Source of the DNA: Porphyridium purpureum
Lineage: Eukaryota > Rhodophyta > Bangiophyceae > Porphyridiales > Porphyridiaceae
Direction of reading: 5' to 3'
Assembly: GCA_008690995.1 (NCBI GenBank)
Contig: VRMN01000001.1
Span: forward strand, 1,922,001-1,986,000
Length of the DNA stretch: 64,000 bases
Under the pieces are notes generated by a model. That model was not told the DNA's origin, did not search any database, and was given only the letters and a program-made list of their open reading frames with translations. Both the position numbers and the translations under genes were made by a program. Positions 17,034-26,345 of this stretch are shown piece after piece (position 1 is the first letter of the stretch; each line of letters begins with the position of its first letter).

Positions 17034-20003
17034 ATGGCGTTTCTTACGAAGAGGCTGGAGGACATCGAGGCGTCCGACGCATCGCGCATCACCCTCGGCG
17101 GCAAGGCGCTAAAGTGCTACGAGATGGCAAAGAATGGTTTCCCCGTGCCGCCGGCGTTCGTGGTGTCCACACTGGCGTACGACACCTTTGTGCAGGACGC
17201 AGGTTTGCTGGCTGACATGAATGCCGCGCTGGGAGGCAACACACTCGAACTCCGCAACGCTCTGTATAATTCGAGGAGCTCGTTCAACCGCATGTTCTCG
17301 GCTTTTGGGAGGGAAGCCTTTGCGCGTCGCCGGTCAATCCTGGCGAATCCGGCTCTGGAGGAGCAAATTCGAAATGAGGTTTCAGCGCGCGTGATAGTCC
17401 AGTCAGTGGAGGCACGCATTCGAGCAGGAAAGATTCCGCAGGCGCTGGTTGACGAGGTCACGGCACTGGTGGAGCTGTATCCTCCAGGCACGCGCTTTGC
17501 AGTCCGTTCCAGTGGGACATACGAAGACGATGCACTTGCGAGCTTCGCGGGGCAGTATGACACTTTTTTAAATCGGTCATCAGTAGAAGACATTTTGAAT
17601 GCGATAGTGCTGTGCTGGGCAAGCATGTGGCGCCCACATGTCCTCGAGTACCGTCGCACGCTGATGGAGCGCCAAGGGGATAACTTCACGAAGCCACCTC
17701 TGCCCAAGATGTGCGTGCTCGTCATGCAGCAGATTGACAGTCGCTCTGCGGGTGTGCTGTTCACGCGAAACCCTCTCAGTGGTGACGTGAATCAAGTTGT
17801 CATCGAAAGCGTCTGGGGTCAGGGTGAAGGCCTTGTGGGTGGCGAGTGCACGCCAGATCGTTTCATTTTTAGCCGCGTGGATCAAGTTGAGGTGTCAAGG
17901 GAGATCAGTTCTTTCAAAACACATATGTTTCGCCTCAGCGAGAGTCATGACGGTACGGAGAAAGTCGAGCTGTCGGACGAGTCCATGAAGACCGGCAGTT
18001 CGCTCAGCGAGTCAGATATTGGAAAGCTACTTACACTCGCATCCACGATTCACACTCACTATGGACGGGGCCAAGACGTCGAATGGGCTATTGACTACTC
18101 GGGCACTTTGTTTGTCCTGCAGACTCGCGACATCACGGTGGCAGGTGCTGGGGAGAATCCTTCGTTCGAGCCGCGTGCTGGGCGCATTGCGCCGTTTTAC
18201 CCACCAGGCCCTGGACCTTGGGTACTGGATACGGCGCATTTCGCCCGCCCAGTGTCCAAGTGGATGATCGAAATATATGCAGCACAAAATGTGTGCATCG
18301 GTCCCGACCCAGCCAGGAGCCCATTTGCTCGCGGATTTGAAACTGTGGGCGCCGGTATCTATGGATTGATGATCAGGGACGTCAACGGCTTTCTCTACAA
18401 TCAGCCTGTTCCGGTGACGGACGAGGACGAACTCATGAAGCGCGGCGGTAATGCTATCAAGTATTGGTCCGAAAAGGTATATCTGAAGGAATTGGAGACG
18501 TTTGATACGGAGTGGAAGGCGGCGCAACTGGCTGCACATCAGAAAGTGATTGAGATTTTGGATGCAGTCGACTTTGCTACTGCCTCGAATGAGGAGCTGG
18601 CTGACGTGACTGCAAAGGCGTACGACCATGCGGCCCGCTGCTGGCAGCGCCATCACGACTACACACACCTCGCGATTTTCGTACCGGCCGACGTGTTGAA
18701 CCACGTGAAGAAGTGGACCGGCTGCAGCGAGCTGGATGCGTATTCAGTTTTTGAAAATGCAAGTCCGGAATCGAAAGGACCGCTGAATTTGGAGGATCCT
18801 GTGGTGGAAGCGGCTATAGCGGCTATCAGAAGCTACGAGCCTGCTTATGAAATGTTGATGGAGTGGAGCGACGACGTGGAAGCTGGTTCCGCGGATGCAG
18901 GCGAGATTTGGAGCGTACTCTGTAATTCCCCGAATGAGCGAGTGAAGCTGGCCATGAAGGCGTTCCGGAACCGCTTCGGGTATCGTCTGATGACTAGCTA
19001 CGACCTCATCTCGCTGACCAACCTCGAACTTCCAGAGTTTCTGGTTTCTGCGCTTCACACAGTGTTGCAGCCGGACGCAAAGGAAAAAGAGGACAAGAAA
19101 GAGCAATATGCGATAGATGCCATTGCAGCCATGCGCGCTCGCGTGCCAGAGGATAAGCGCGATGAATTTGATACATTGGTACGCGACGGCAGAAATGTGT
19201 ACAGGGTCCGTGATGAACGAGGACTGGCGACAGACTTGACCGGAGTTGGGATTGCCCGCACGATTTTGCTAAGGGTCGCAGCCGCACTCGTGGCGCGTGG
19301 ACTCATTTCGCGTGCTGACCTTTTGCCCCATGCGTCGAAGGACGAGGCTCTCGCGCTCGTTTTGGGCAATGCGCACGACACGGCAGTTTCCAGTGTCGAG
19401 TTGGAACGCCGTGCAAAGTACGCTGGGCAAACCGATGCAAGCTCAGTGCCTAAAGTACTCGGGCCCGCCATGCCACCGCCACCTCCACCCGAGGGTCTGC
19501 CGGAGCTGGTCATGCGCACATTCTGGGCGTCTGTTGGAGGCGTGATGAGAGTATTCACAGCACCTGAAGTTAGTAGCAAGAAGACGAACGTAATCTGTGG
19601 GACGAGCGCCAGTCGCGGTGTGGTCCAGGGTCGCGCTTGTGTCGTGCGCAACCCGGCGGATGACCTGCCGCTGGTTAGAAAGGGTGACATTCTTGTCACA
19701 CTATCGACTTCGGCTGCATTCAATTCAGTCATTCCAATGCTCTCTGGCATTGTGGCGGATTACGGCGGCCTCTTATCGCATGCTGCAATTATATCTCGCG
19801 AATCAAATATTCCAGCAGTAGTGTCGTGTGGCACTGCCGTCGAGCGTATTTCTACCGGCATGATCATCCGCGTCGACGGCGAGGCTGGTGAAATCGAGAT
19901 CATAGACGACCTTGGCATCCGCGTCGATATGGCGAAAGTGCGCAGAGTCGAGGAGGATGACAATATGTTGCGTAAGGTTTCGACGTCAACATATTCTAAG
20001 TAG
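17034..20003 (+). CDS. PEP-utilising dikinase-family enzyme with rifampicin-phosphotransferase-like architecture
   Basis: This 989-residue protein begins with the PPDK/PEP-synthase ATP-binding domain. Its motifs are LGGKALKCYEMAKNGFPVPP, FAVRSSGTYEDDALASFAGQ, GVLFTRNPLSGD and WGQGEGLVGGECTPD. A middle domain (about 375-800) starts with a segment containing DTAHFARPVSKW. The protein ends with the swivelling phosphohistidine domain YGGLLSHAAIISRESNIPAV, with catalytic His916 and only 73 residues after it. There is no C-terminal TIM-barrel PEP/pyruvate domain, so it cannot be ordinary PEP synthase or PPDK. The order ATP-grasp, substrate domain, His domain is that of rifampicin phosphotransferase. 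The substrate is unknown. The start is the ATG at 17034; 12 upstream bases are open from a GTG. No obvious transit peptide was seen. Confidence 0.85.
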   Translation: MAFLTKRLEDIEASDASRITLGGKALKCYEMAKNGFPVPPAFVVSTLAYDTFVQDAGLLADMNAALGGNTLELRNALYNSRSSFNRMFSAFGREAFARRRSILANPALEEQIRNEVSARVIVQSVEARIRAGKIPQALVDEVTALVELYPPGTRFAVRSSGTYEDDALASFAGQYDTFLNRSSVEDILNAIVLCWASMWRPHVLEYRRTLMERQGDNFTKPPLPKMCVLVMQQIDSRSAGVLFTRNPLSGDVNQVVIESVWGQGEGLVGGECTPDRFIFSRVDQVEVSREISSFKTHMFRLSESHDGTEKVELSDESMKTGSSLSESDIGKLLTLASTIHTHYGRGQDVEWAIDYSGTLFVLQTRDITVAGAGENPSFEPRAGRIAPFYPPGPGPWVLDTAHFARPVSKWMIEIYAAQNVCIGPDPARSPFARGFETVGAGIYGLMIRDVNGFLYNQPVPVTDEDELMKRGGNAIKYWSEKVYLKELETFDTEWKAAQLAAHQKVIEILDAVDFATASNEELADVTAKAYDHAARCWQRHHDYTHLAIFVPADVLNHVKKWTGCSELDAYSVFENASPESKGPLNLEDPVVEAAIAAIRSYEPAYEMLMEWSDDVEAGSADAGEIWSVLCNSPNERVKLAMKAFRNRFGYRLMTSYDLISLTNLELPEFLVSALHTVLQPDAKEKEDKKEQYAIDAIAAMRARVPEDKRDEFDTLVRDGRNVYRVRDERGLATDLTGVGIARTILLRVAAALVARGLISRADLLPHASKDEALALVLGNAHDTAVSSVELERRAKYAGQTDASSVPKVLGPAMPPPPPPEGLPELVMRTFWASVGGVMRVFTAPEVSSKKTNVICGTSASRGVVQGRACVVRNPADDLPLVRKGDILVTLSTSAAFNSVIPMLSGIVADYGGLLSHAAIISRESNIPAVVSCGTAVERISTGMIIRVDGEAGEIEIIDDLGIRVDMAKVRRVEEDDNMLRKVSTSTYSK

Positions 20004-20382
20004 ATATCGAAACCCAGGGAAAGCAGAAAATGGATTTTACTCTTTGGAAAGCTAAACCTTCGTGCCTTGAAATCATCGAGCACAAGTTCTGCTTCAGGAA
20101 TGAAAGATTCAGTCTTTCCCAAGATGTTGTGCGCCCGAAAAACCACTCTGATGTTACCTCTTGCTGTGTGGTCCGCTCACTGACTCAGCTGTCGAAGTGT
20201 TGACTGCTACACGATGATTCGTTGTCTCGAGCCCCGCTGGTCAATGTCAAAAGGAAATGCAGAAATTTGTCGTTTTGTAGGAGGTTCATTTGACGAATGG
20301 AACTGGGCTGTCTAGTGCCAAATTCCGTTTAGTGTACAAGGAAGGAAACGACTCAAAATCAGAGAAAATATTACCACAAAAC
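20004..20382. other. Intergenic region between convergent genes
   Basis: These 379 bases hold the 3' ends of the PEP-utilising enzyme gene and NRT2 copy 2. The part next to NRT2 (about 20320-20382) retains diverged similarity to the NRT2 copy 1 3' UTR. This shows the original duplication extended slightly past the stop codon. Confidence 0.55.
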
Positions 20383-21942
20383 TTATTCCGCGTGGGACAC
20401 CGAGCTGGTCGACACTGCACGCTCGCGATTGATGAGCTCGTCGTCGATGGTCTTGGCAGGCACCGCCGCGGTCTGGGTATCAACCACCTTGAGCGGGCCG
20501 ACGCCCAGCGGGATCACAAGGCACGCAATGCCGCACACAATGCAGCCCAGGATCAGCATGGCGTCGGGCTTCTTTTCTGGGCCGTACGAGAACAGAAGGC
20601 CCAGCGTCACAGCACCCACGTTTCCGCCGGCGCCAACGATGCCTGAGATCGCGCCCGTGCATGTCGGGTCCACGTACGGCACCACGCCAAACGTCGCACC
20701 CTCAGCCATCTGCACACACGACGAGAACAGAACCAGCAGCGGGATGGCCGCGCCCAGAGAAGTCACGCGCGAGAACCCAATCAGCAACAGGCCCTGGATC
20801 AGCTCGGTCAGGAATAACACAATTAGGCGCCCCTTCATGCCAAAGCGCCGGCTCAGAAAGTCAGAGCTGATGCCGCCCAGCGAGCGCGCAAACAGGTTCA
20901 TCAGACCAAACAGCGAAGCAATCAAGCCGGCGGTGCCCTGGTCCACACTAAACTCGTCCTGGAAGTACGTCGACAGGTTGGCGTTCATGATCAGCTCCAC
21001 ACCAAAGCACCCGGCGTACAGCGCAAACAGGATCCACGAGCGCACGTTCTGCGACGCGCGCTTCATCGACTTGAGCGCGTCCGTCTTCTGCAGCGCGCCA
21101 GACGCGTGCAGGTCCTTGCACTGGCCGTCGGGCAGGTCCTGCGAGAAAAAGTACAGGCACAATCCGATTGCCACGCACATCGTGCCCGGGATGACCATCA
21201 CCACGCGCCACGCCTTGTCGTCATTGAGGCCAAATGCCTTCATCAAGTTGAAGAACTGCGGCATCAGCGCGTTGGTCACGCCACCGCCCAGGTTGCCCCA
21301 TCCGGCAGACGTCGCGTTCGCCGTGCCCACGATCACCGGCGAAAACATCTGCGTCGTCCAGAACTGCGTGATCACAAACGTCCCACCCAGGAAGCCAATG
21401 AAGAAGCGCGCTGTGCAGAACGACGCATAGTTGAACGCAGTGCCAATCAGGTACACGGGGAGCGAAAAGACCGTTATGAGCGTCACGAACGGAACGCGCG
21501 ACCCAAACCGGTCGCAGATCGGCCCGATGATCAGGCGCATCAGCACCGTGCCTGACACCGCAATCACGTTCGAGTTTCCAATCGCCGTCTTGTTGGGCGT
21601 GTTCGTCTCAGTGTTCCAAAGTCCCAACTCTGTGGACTGGCGGATCGTCGTCATCAGCGGTGACACCGCGAACCAGCCGAAGATCGCCGTGAAGAAGGCC
21701 GACCACGCGAAGAAGAACGCGCGCATATGCGGCTTGTCAAAGCGCCACGGCTCCAGCTTCATAGCGCGATGCTTCTCGTCTACCGGCAGGCGGAACAGCC
21801 TCTCGCCGGTCTCTGGGTCAATGGGCTGCGGGCCGTACCTTTCGTCGTCCACGAAGGCCCCGGCGCTGCCCACGCGCTCATTCACGTCCACGTCCGACGC
21901 CATCGTGACGGTCGGTGCTGATTCAGTCTGCGTGTCTGCCAT
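20383..21942 (-). CDS. NRT2: High-affinity nitrate transporter NRT2 (MFS, NNP family), copy 2
   Basis: This 519-residue paralogue of the transporter at 8043-9602 keeps both nitrate signatures unchanged (about 212-228 and 437-448). Residues 1-81 are identical to copy 1. The 19 substitutions begin at residue 82 and include A82, I87, I142, V153, T154, I156, L261, C275, Q298, T325, S332, T337, L340, L386 and R506. The C-terminus ends in HAE instead of DEQ. No substitution falls in the nitrate signatures, so both copies should be functional. Differences in affinity or turnover are possible but cannot be read from the sequence. Confidence 0.96.
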   Translation of the reverse strand: MADTQTESAPTVTMASDVDVNERVGSAGAFVDDERYGPQPIDPETGERLFRLPVDEKHRAMKLEPWRFDKPHMRAFFFAWSAFFTAIFGWFAVSPLMTTIRQSTELGLWNTETNTPNKTAIGNSNVIAVSGTVLMRLIIGPICDRFGSRVPFVTLITVFSLPVYLIGTAFNYASFCTARFFIGFLGGTFVITQFWTTQMFSPVIVGTANATSAGWGNLGGGVTNALMPQFFNLMKAFGLNDDKAWRVVMVIPGTMCVAIGLCLYFFSQDLPDGQCKDLHASGALQKTDALKSMKRASQNVRSWILFALYAGCFGVELIMNANLSTYFQDEFSVDQGTAGLIASLFGLMNLFARSLGGISSDFLSRRFGMKGRLIVLFLTELIQGLLLIGFSRVTSLGAAIPLLVLFSSCVQMAEGATFGVVPYVDPTCTGAISGIVGAGGNVGAVTLGLLFSYGPEKKPDAMLILGCIVCGIACLVIPLGVGPLKVVDTQTAAVPAKTIDDELINRERAVSTSSVSHAE

Positions 21943-22991
21943 CCTGGAGAAAGATACAATCAAGACTGGATCTTCTGCCTCAAGTGCTCCCTGCTGCGTG
22001 CTACTGTTCCCTTACCGCAGTTTGCCCTTTTCCCTGGCTTGCTCCACCCCTGCGTCCCGCCTGATCATCCCTACTCTGCCCAGACCAGCAGGCGCTTTAA
22101 ATAGACGACAGAGCGCGCTGCGCCAATCGTCCCGTTCATACCACTCCAAAATGAGTCGCACGACAGCCAACCGCGCGTAATGCTTCACTTCGCGCGACGT
22201 CGTTCGTCGTTCGTGCCTCCCTGCCTCTGTCGGACCAACCTGTCTCGAGCGCAGAGCGTCAAAATTGCCTCGCGCAGCCTGCACCACTTCGCTTCGCGCG
22301 AGCGCGGTGCGTGGTGGGAGCGCGAACGGGCTGCTGCGGATGCAGCGCAATCGGCTATCAGCCCGCCAGCCCGCACGCGTCAGCACCACGCGCGCCGCAC
22401 GTTCATGACAATCGGCACCCCGCAAGCCCGAGCATCGCGGGAGAACCTTCTGCGCGTCACTGTACACAGCGCTGTACCGCGCGCGTGCGGGGTGCGTGTA
22501 CAGCCACGGCTCCGCTGTGGCGCTACCGGTTCTCGCGCGATGCGCGCACTCGCGGGATGCCGATGAGGGCTACACGTGCGTTCGGCATAGCCACGCGCTC
22601 GCGGGATGGCGCTGCGGCAAGAAAATCGCGCGCACGCGCGACCGCACGCGCTGCTGCGCATGTGAGTAACGCCGCGACACGCGCGAACGCTTCGAGCCAC
22701 GCGCGGGCACAAGGCCCTAGCGCACGTTTGGCTCGAGATTGCCGGCAGGGACACCAGGTGGGCACAGCGCTGCGCGACTCGCGGGGAACGGAAGACAGAC
22801 TCTGTCGCAGCGCCTGCGCCCCGCCCATCTCGCGGAGCTTGCGCCTTTGGGCGAGGATAAATACGCAGTCGGTTCCGGGCTGGGACTTGCTGTCGACACG
22901 GGCAAGCTGACGACCTCCTGTCGCACGGCGAATCACCGAGTAATTTCTCAGCCCGCGCACGTACAGGTTGAGCAGGCAACAGCAACTGGCC
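21943..22991. promoter_or_regulatory. Shared bidirectional promoter of NRT2 and NR, copy 2
   Basis: This appears identical, reversed, to 6994-8042. The TATA-like elements map to 22095-22104 (NRT2 side) and 22855-22864 (NR side). The inner inverted repeat maps to 22411-22447 and 22528-22564. Identity of a 1 kb non-coding promoter while the coding 3' halves differ is unexpected under simple drift. Confidence 0.75.
22411..22564. repeat. Imperfect inverted repeat inside the NRT2/NR promoter, copy 2
   Basis: This is the mirror image of 7421-7574. The 37-base arms match at 31 positions, with an 80-base loop containing TGTACAGC and CACTGTACAC motifs. Confidence 0.75.
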
Positions 22992-25667
22992 ATGGCAACA
23001 CAGACGATTCCGCTCAGCGCCGGGCGCACCGGCTCGATGGACTCGCTGACAGACGAAAAGGTCGCGCAGGCGGGCGCGGGCAGGCTCGACGCGAGCGCGT
23101 GCATTGAGCCCGTGCTTCAGCCGGCCGACTTGTACACCGTGGCCGGCGACGCCGACGCGACGCGCGAGAACGTGCTCGCGGCGCTCGACTCGGACTACAG
23201 GCCCGGCGGCCTCGGGCCGCAGCACGTGGAGACAGAGGCACTGGACGTGGACAAGAGCACGCCAGACGCGTGGGTGCCGCGCTCCAAGGAGCTGATTCGC
23301 CTGACAGGCAAGCACCCGTTCAACTGCGAGCCGGAGATTGGGCTGCTGCTGGACCAGGGCTTCTTCACGCCGCCGTCGATTCACTACATCCGCAACCACG
23401 GTTACGCGATGAAGGACATCAGCTGGGAGACGCACGAGCTGACGATTGGCGGGCTCGTGGGCAAGCCGATGACGCTGTCGATGGACCAGCTGGCGGCGAT
23501 GCCGTCTGTGTCGCTCCCCGTGACACTGGTTTGCGCCGGGAACCGCCGCAAGGAGCAGAACATGACCAAGCAGACGATTGGGTTCAGCTGGGGTCCGTGC
23601 GCCGTGGGCACGCACATGTGGACGGGGGTGCGGCTGCGCGACCTGCTGCTGGCCGCGGACGTGGACCTGAGCAAGGGCAAGCACGTGTGCTTTGTGGGTG
23701 CCGAGGACCTGCCCAAGGGCAAGTACGGGACGTCGATCCCGATCTCGCTGGCCCTGGACGTGTTTGGGGAGGTGCTGATTGCGTACGAGAACAACGGGAT
23801 GCGGCTGACGCCCGACCACGGCTTCCCCGTGCGCGTGATTATTCCTGGGTGGATTGGCGGGCGCATGGTGAAGTGGCTCAAGGAGATCACGGTCACGGAG
23901 GAGCCGTCGGACAACTACTACCACTTTTTTGACAACCGGATCATGCCGCCGCACGTGACGGCCGAGCTGGCGGAGAAGGAAGGCTGGTGGAGGCGGCCGG
24001 ACTACCTGTTCAACGAGCTGAACATCAACTCGGCGATTGGCTCGCCGAACCACGACGAGCGGCTGGACCTGAGCGCCGGCAGCAAAAAGTACACGATGCG
24101 CGGGTACGCTTACTCTGGCGGCGGACGCAAGATCACGCGCGTGGAAGTGTCGCTGAACGGCGGGAAGACGTGGGAGCTGGCGGCGGTGCAGCGGCCAGAA
24201 GAGAAATTCAGCCACTCGACGAAGTTTGGGCGGTACTACTGCTGGGTGTTCTGGACGATGGAGGTGGACACGTTCCGGTTCCTGGAGAGCGCGATCGACA
24301 CGGGCGAGATCATGTGCCGCGCGTGGGACGAGTCGAACAACACGCAGCCCGCGGCGCTGACGTGGAACCTGATGGGCATGGGCAACAACCCGCACTTCCG
24401 CGTGAAGATCCACCCGGAGCGCAGCAAGGGCGGCTTTAGCCTGCGCTTCGAGCACCCGACGGTGGCCGGGCCGGCCAAGGGCGGGTGGATGAACCCGCTG
24501 GACTCGGAGGAGCTGGAGGCGGCGGCCAAGCTGATCGCCGAGCAGCGGGAGGCGGCGCGCAAGGCGGCGCGCGCCAGCAAGGACGCGTCCAAGACGTACT
24601 TCAAGTGGGCCGAGATCCGCAAGCACAACAACGAAGAGTCGGCGTGGATTGTGGTGCACGACAAGGTGTACGACTGCACGCCGTTCCTGGCGGACCATCC
24701 GGGCGGCGGCTCGTCGATTGTGATGAACGCCGGCGACGACTCGACCGAGGAGTTTGACGCGATTCACTCATCCAAGGCGCAGGAGATGCTGAGGGACTAC
24801 TACATTGGCGAGCTGGACACGGACGAGGGCGCGGACGACTCTGCGGCCGATAGCGTAGATGAGGCGGACGTGCTGATTGCGCTCGACCCGAAGAAGAAGG
24901 TGGCTGTCAAGGTGGCATCTGTGGAGACGCTGACGTACAACACGCGGCGCCTGCGCTTTGCGCTGCCGACCAAGGACCACGTGCTGGGGCTGCCCGTTGG
25001 GTTCCACATGCTGCTGAGCGCCAAGATTGACGGCAAGCTGGTGATGCGCGCGTACACGCCGGCGTCGTCGAACGACATGGTTGGATTCTTCGATCTGGTG
25101 ATCAAGGTGTACTTTGCGAACGAGCACCCCAAGTTCCCGGACGGTGGCGTGTTCTCGCAGTACCTGAACTCGCTCAAGGTGGGAGACTCGGTTGATGTGA
25201 AGGGCCCGATTGGCCACGTGGAGTACAAGCGTCATGGCAACATGATCATTCACGGCACCAAGCGGCAGGTCAAGCAGCTCGGGTTCATCTGCGGCGGCAC
25301 TGGCATCACGCCGGCGTTCCAGATTATTCAGCAGATCCTGAAGGACAAGTCGGACGCGACCGAGGTGTACCTTTTGTACGCAAACAACTCGCCAAGCGAC
25401 ATTCTGCTGAAGGAGGAGTTGGACGCGTGGGCCAGGGAGCACGCGAACTTTCACCTGTACCACACAGTGGCTGCGGTGCCGGAGGGCGAGTCGTGGGACC
25501 AAGGCGTGGGCTTCATCAACGAGGACATGATCCGCGAACACCTTCCCGCACCTGCCGGCGGCGACGTGTACATTGGCATGTGCGGACCGCCGCCCATGAT
25601 CAACTTTGCGTGCCTGCCGAACTTGGACAAAGTCGGTCACGCGAAGGATAACTACGGCACGTTCTAG
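22992..25667 (+). CDS. NR: Assimilatory nitrate reductase, copy 2
   Basis: This 891-residue nitrate reductase is identical to copy 1 except for K329, V641 and V734. It has the complete set of molybdenum-cofactor (C181), cytochrome b5 (H569, H592), FAD (RAYTPASSND) and NAD(P)H (CGPPPM) motifs. The ATG at 22992 is used; 24 upstream bases are open from a TTG. The 3' flank is unrelated to copy 1 from about the stop codon, so the two transcripts can be told apart by their 3' UTRs. It is driven by the same promoter sequence as copy 1. Confidence 0.97.
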   Translation: MATQTIPLSAGRTGSMDSLTDEKVAQAGAGRLDASACIEPVLQPADLYTVAGDADATRENVLAALDSDYRPGGLGPQHVETEALDVDKSTPDAWVPRSKELIRLTGKHPFNCEPEIGLLLDQGFFTPPSIHYIRNHGYAMKDISWETHELTIGGLVGKPMTLSMDQLAAMPSVSLPVTLVCAGNRRKEQNMTKQTIGFSWGPCAVGTHMWTGVRLRDLLLAADVDLSKGKHVCFVGAEDLPKGKYGTSIPISLALDVFGEVLIAYENNGMRLTPDHGFPVRVIIPGWIGGRMVKWLKEITVTEEPSDNYYHFFDNRIMPPHVTAELAEKEGWWRRPDYLFNELNINSAIGSPNHDERLDLSAGSKKYTMRGYAYSGGGRKITRVEVSLNGGKTWELAAVQRPEEKFSHSTKFGRYYCWVFWTMEVDTFRFLESAIDTGEIMCRAWDESNNTQPAALTWNLMGMGNNPHFRVKIHPERSKGGFSLRFEHPTVAGPAKGGWMNPLDSEELEAAAKLIAEQREAARKAARASKDASKTYFKWAEIRKHNNEESAWIVVHDKVYDCTPFLADHPGGGSSIVMNAGDDSTEEFDAIHSSKAQEMLRDYYIGELDTDEGADDSAADSVDEADVLIALDPKKKVAVKVASVETLTYNTRRLRFALPTKDHVLGLPVGFHMLLSAKIDGKLVMRAYTPASSNDMVGFFDLVIKVYFANEHPKFPDGGVFSQYLNSLKVGDSVDVKGPIGHVEYKRHGNMIIHGTKRQVKQLGFICGGTGITPAFQIIQQILKDKSDATEVYLLYANNSPSDILLKEELDAWAREHANFHLYHTVAAVPEGESWDQGVGFINEDMIREHLPAPAGGDVYIGMCGPPPMINFACLPNLDKVGHAKDNYGTF

Positions 25668-26024
25668 AAAGACTAGTCCTGTGTTTTGATTTTGTGTACA
25701 ACAGTGAAGTGAATTTATTTTATATTCCTGAAGCCTTGGAATAGGCTGCAATCATGTTTACTCTCCACAACTGGCTTGTAGTGCGCTCGAAAGTGCCGCG
25801 ATCGGTTCCAGGGAGAACGCTCTCGCCACGCATAGCGACACAAAATTTGCCGAAGCCATCGTCAGATGACGGCAGCTAAAGCATGGAACGCTAGCGCGGC
25901 TCACTGTTCACGTACAATTAGCAGTGCTTTGCTGACGACTGCAGTCTTTGTGTTTCACATTGCGAACCAATCTGAACGGTTGAAAACTTCAAGCTTGGCT
26001 CGCGGCTCACAAGTATGACGTACC
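25668..26024. other. Intergenic region after NR copy 2
   Basis: These 357 bases hold the NR copy 2 3' UTR, with TTGTGTACAAC then an A/T-rich stretch at about 25710-25730. No gene was seen. Confidence 0.5.
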
Positions 26025-26345
26025 TTACTTGGAATGAAGGTCCGCCGATGCCTTCTTCCTTGACAAATTATCCTCAAGTTGACTGTTCGTATTGCAAATT
26101 CCATCCACTTCCTCGAATAGTTCTTCGTTGTCAATCTCAGGTATTGGTGCGAGCAGGCTTTGGAATTTTGGCCGCCTGCGCGGCGTCGATAAGCTAGAGA
26201 GGCAATCCCAACACCGAAACTTGACTTCCAGCGGCAACTTGGAATGGTCTGATGTCCTACTAGAAGGACTTGCCCCGAAGGACTTTGTCTCCTGCGACTC
26301 CTCCGACTCGATCCTGCCCTTTCCAATTTCCAAAGGCAGAGCCAT
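26025..26345 (-). CDS. Small protein with CWDC...IPEID signature, family member A (unknown function)
   Basis: This 106-residue protein is not recognised. It contains LPLEVKFRCWDCLSSLS, then exactly 19 residues after the second Cys comes IPEIDNEELFEE. The same arrangement occurs in the small proteins at 28004-28279 and 42913-43138. The shared core (hydrophobic strand, CxxC, basic Pro-rich linker, IPE(I/V)D, acidic segment) argues that this is a real coding sequence in a lineage-specific family. The ATG at 26345 gives an N-terminus beginning MA(L/A), as in member B. An upstream in-frame ATG at 26450 would add 35 residues. A single CxxC could bind metal only by pairing with another molecule. Confidence 0.6.
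   Translation of the reverse strand: MALPLEIGKGRIESEESQETKSFGASPSSRTSDHSKLPLEVKFRCWDCLSSLSTPRRRPKFQSLLAPIPEIDNEELFEEVDGICNTNSQLEDNLSRKKASADLHSK

Larger units (their letters stand above)
20383..25667. repeat. Right arm of the 5.3 kb inverted duplication (NR-NRT2 cassette, copy 2)
   Basis: This is the reverse-complement counterpart of 4318-9602. The symmetry axis is at about 14992, inside the eEF3-like gene. The two arms are separated by 10,780 unique bases. The identical core corresponds to about 21728-23401 here. Substitutions in the transporter half are clustered, which suggests gene-conversion tracts rather than an assembly duplicate. Confidence 0.95.

Noticed and set aside
20429-21430. 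A 333-codon frame antisense to NRT2 copy 2, with a counterpart in copy 1
   Set aside because: It lies wholly opposite a clear transporter gene and contains no recognisable domain.
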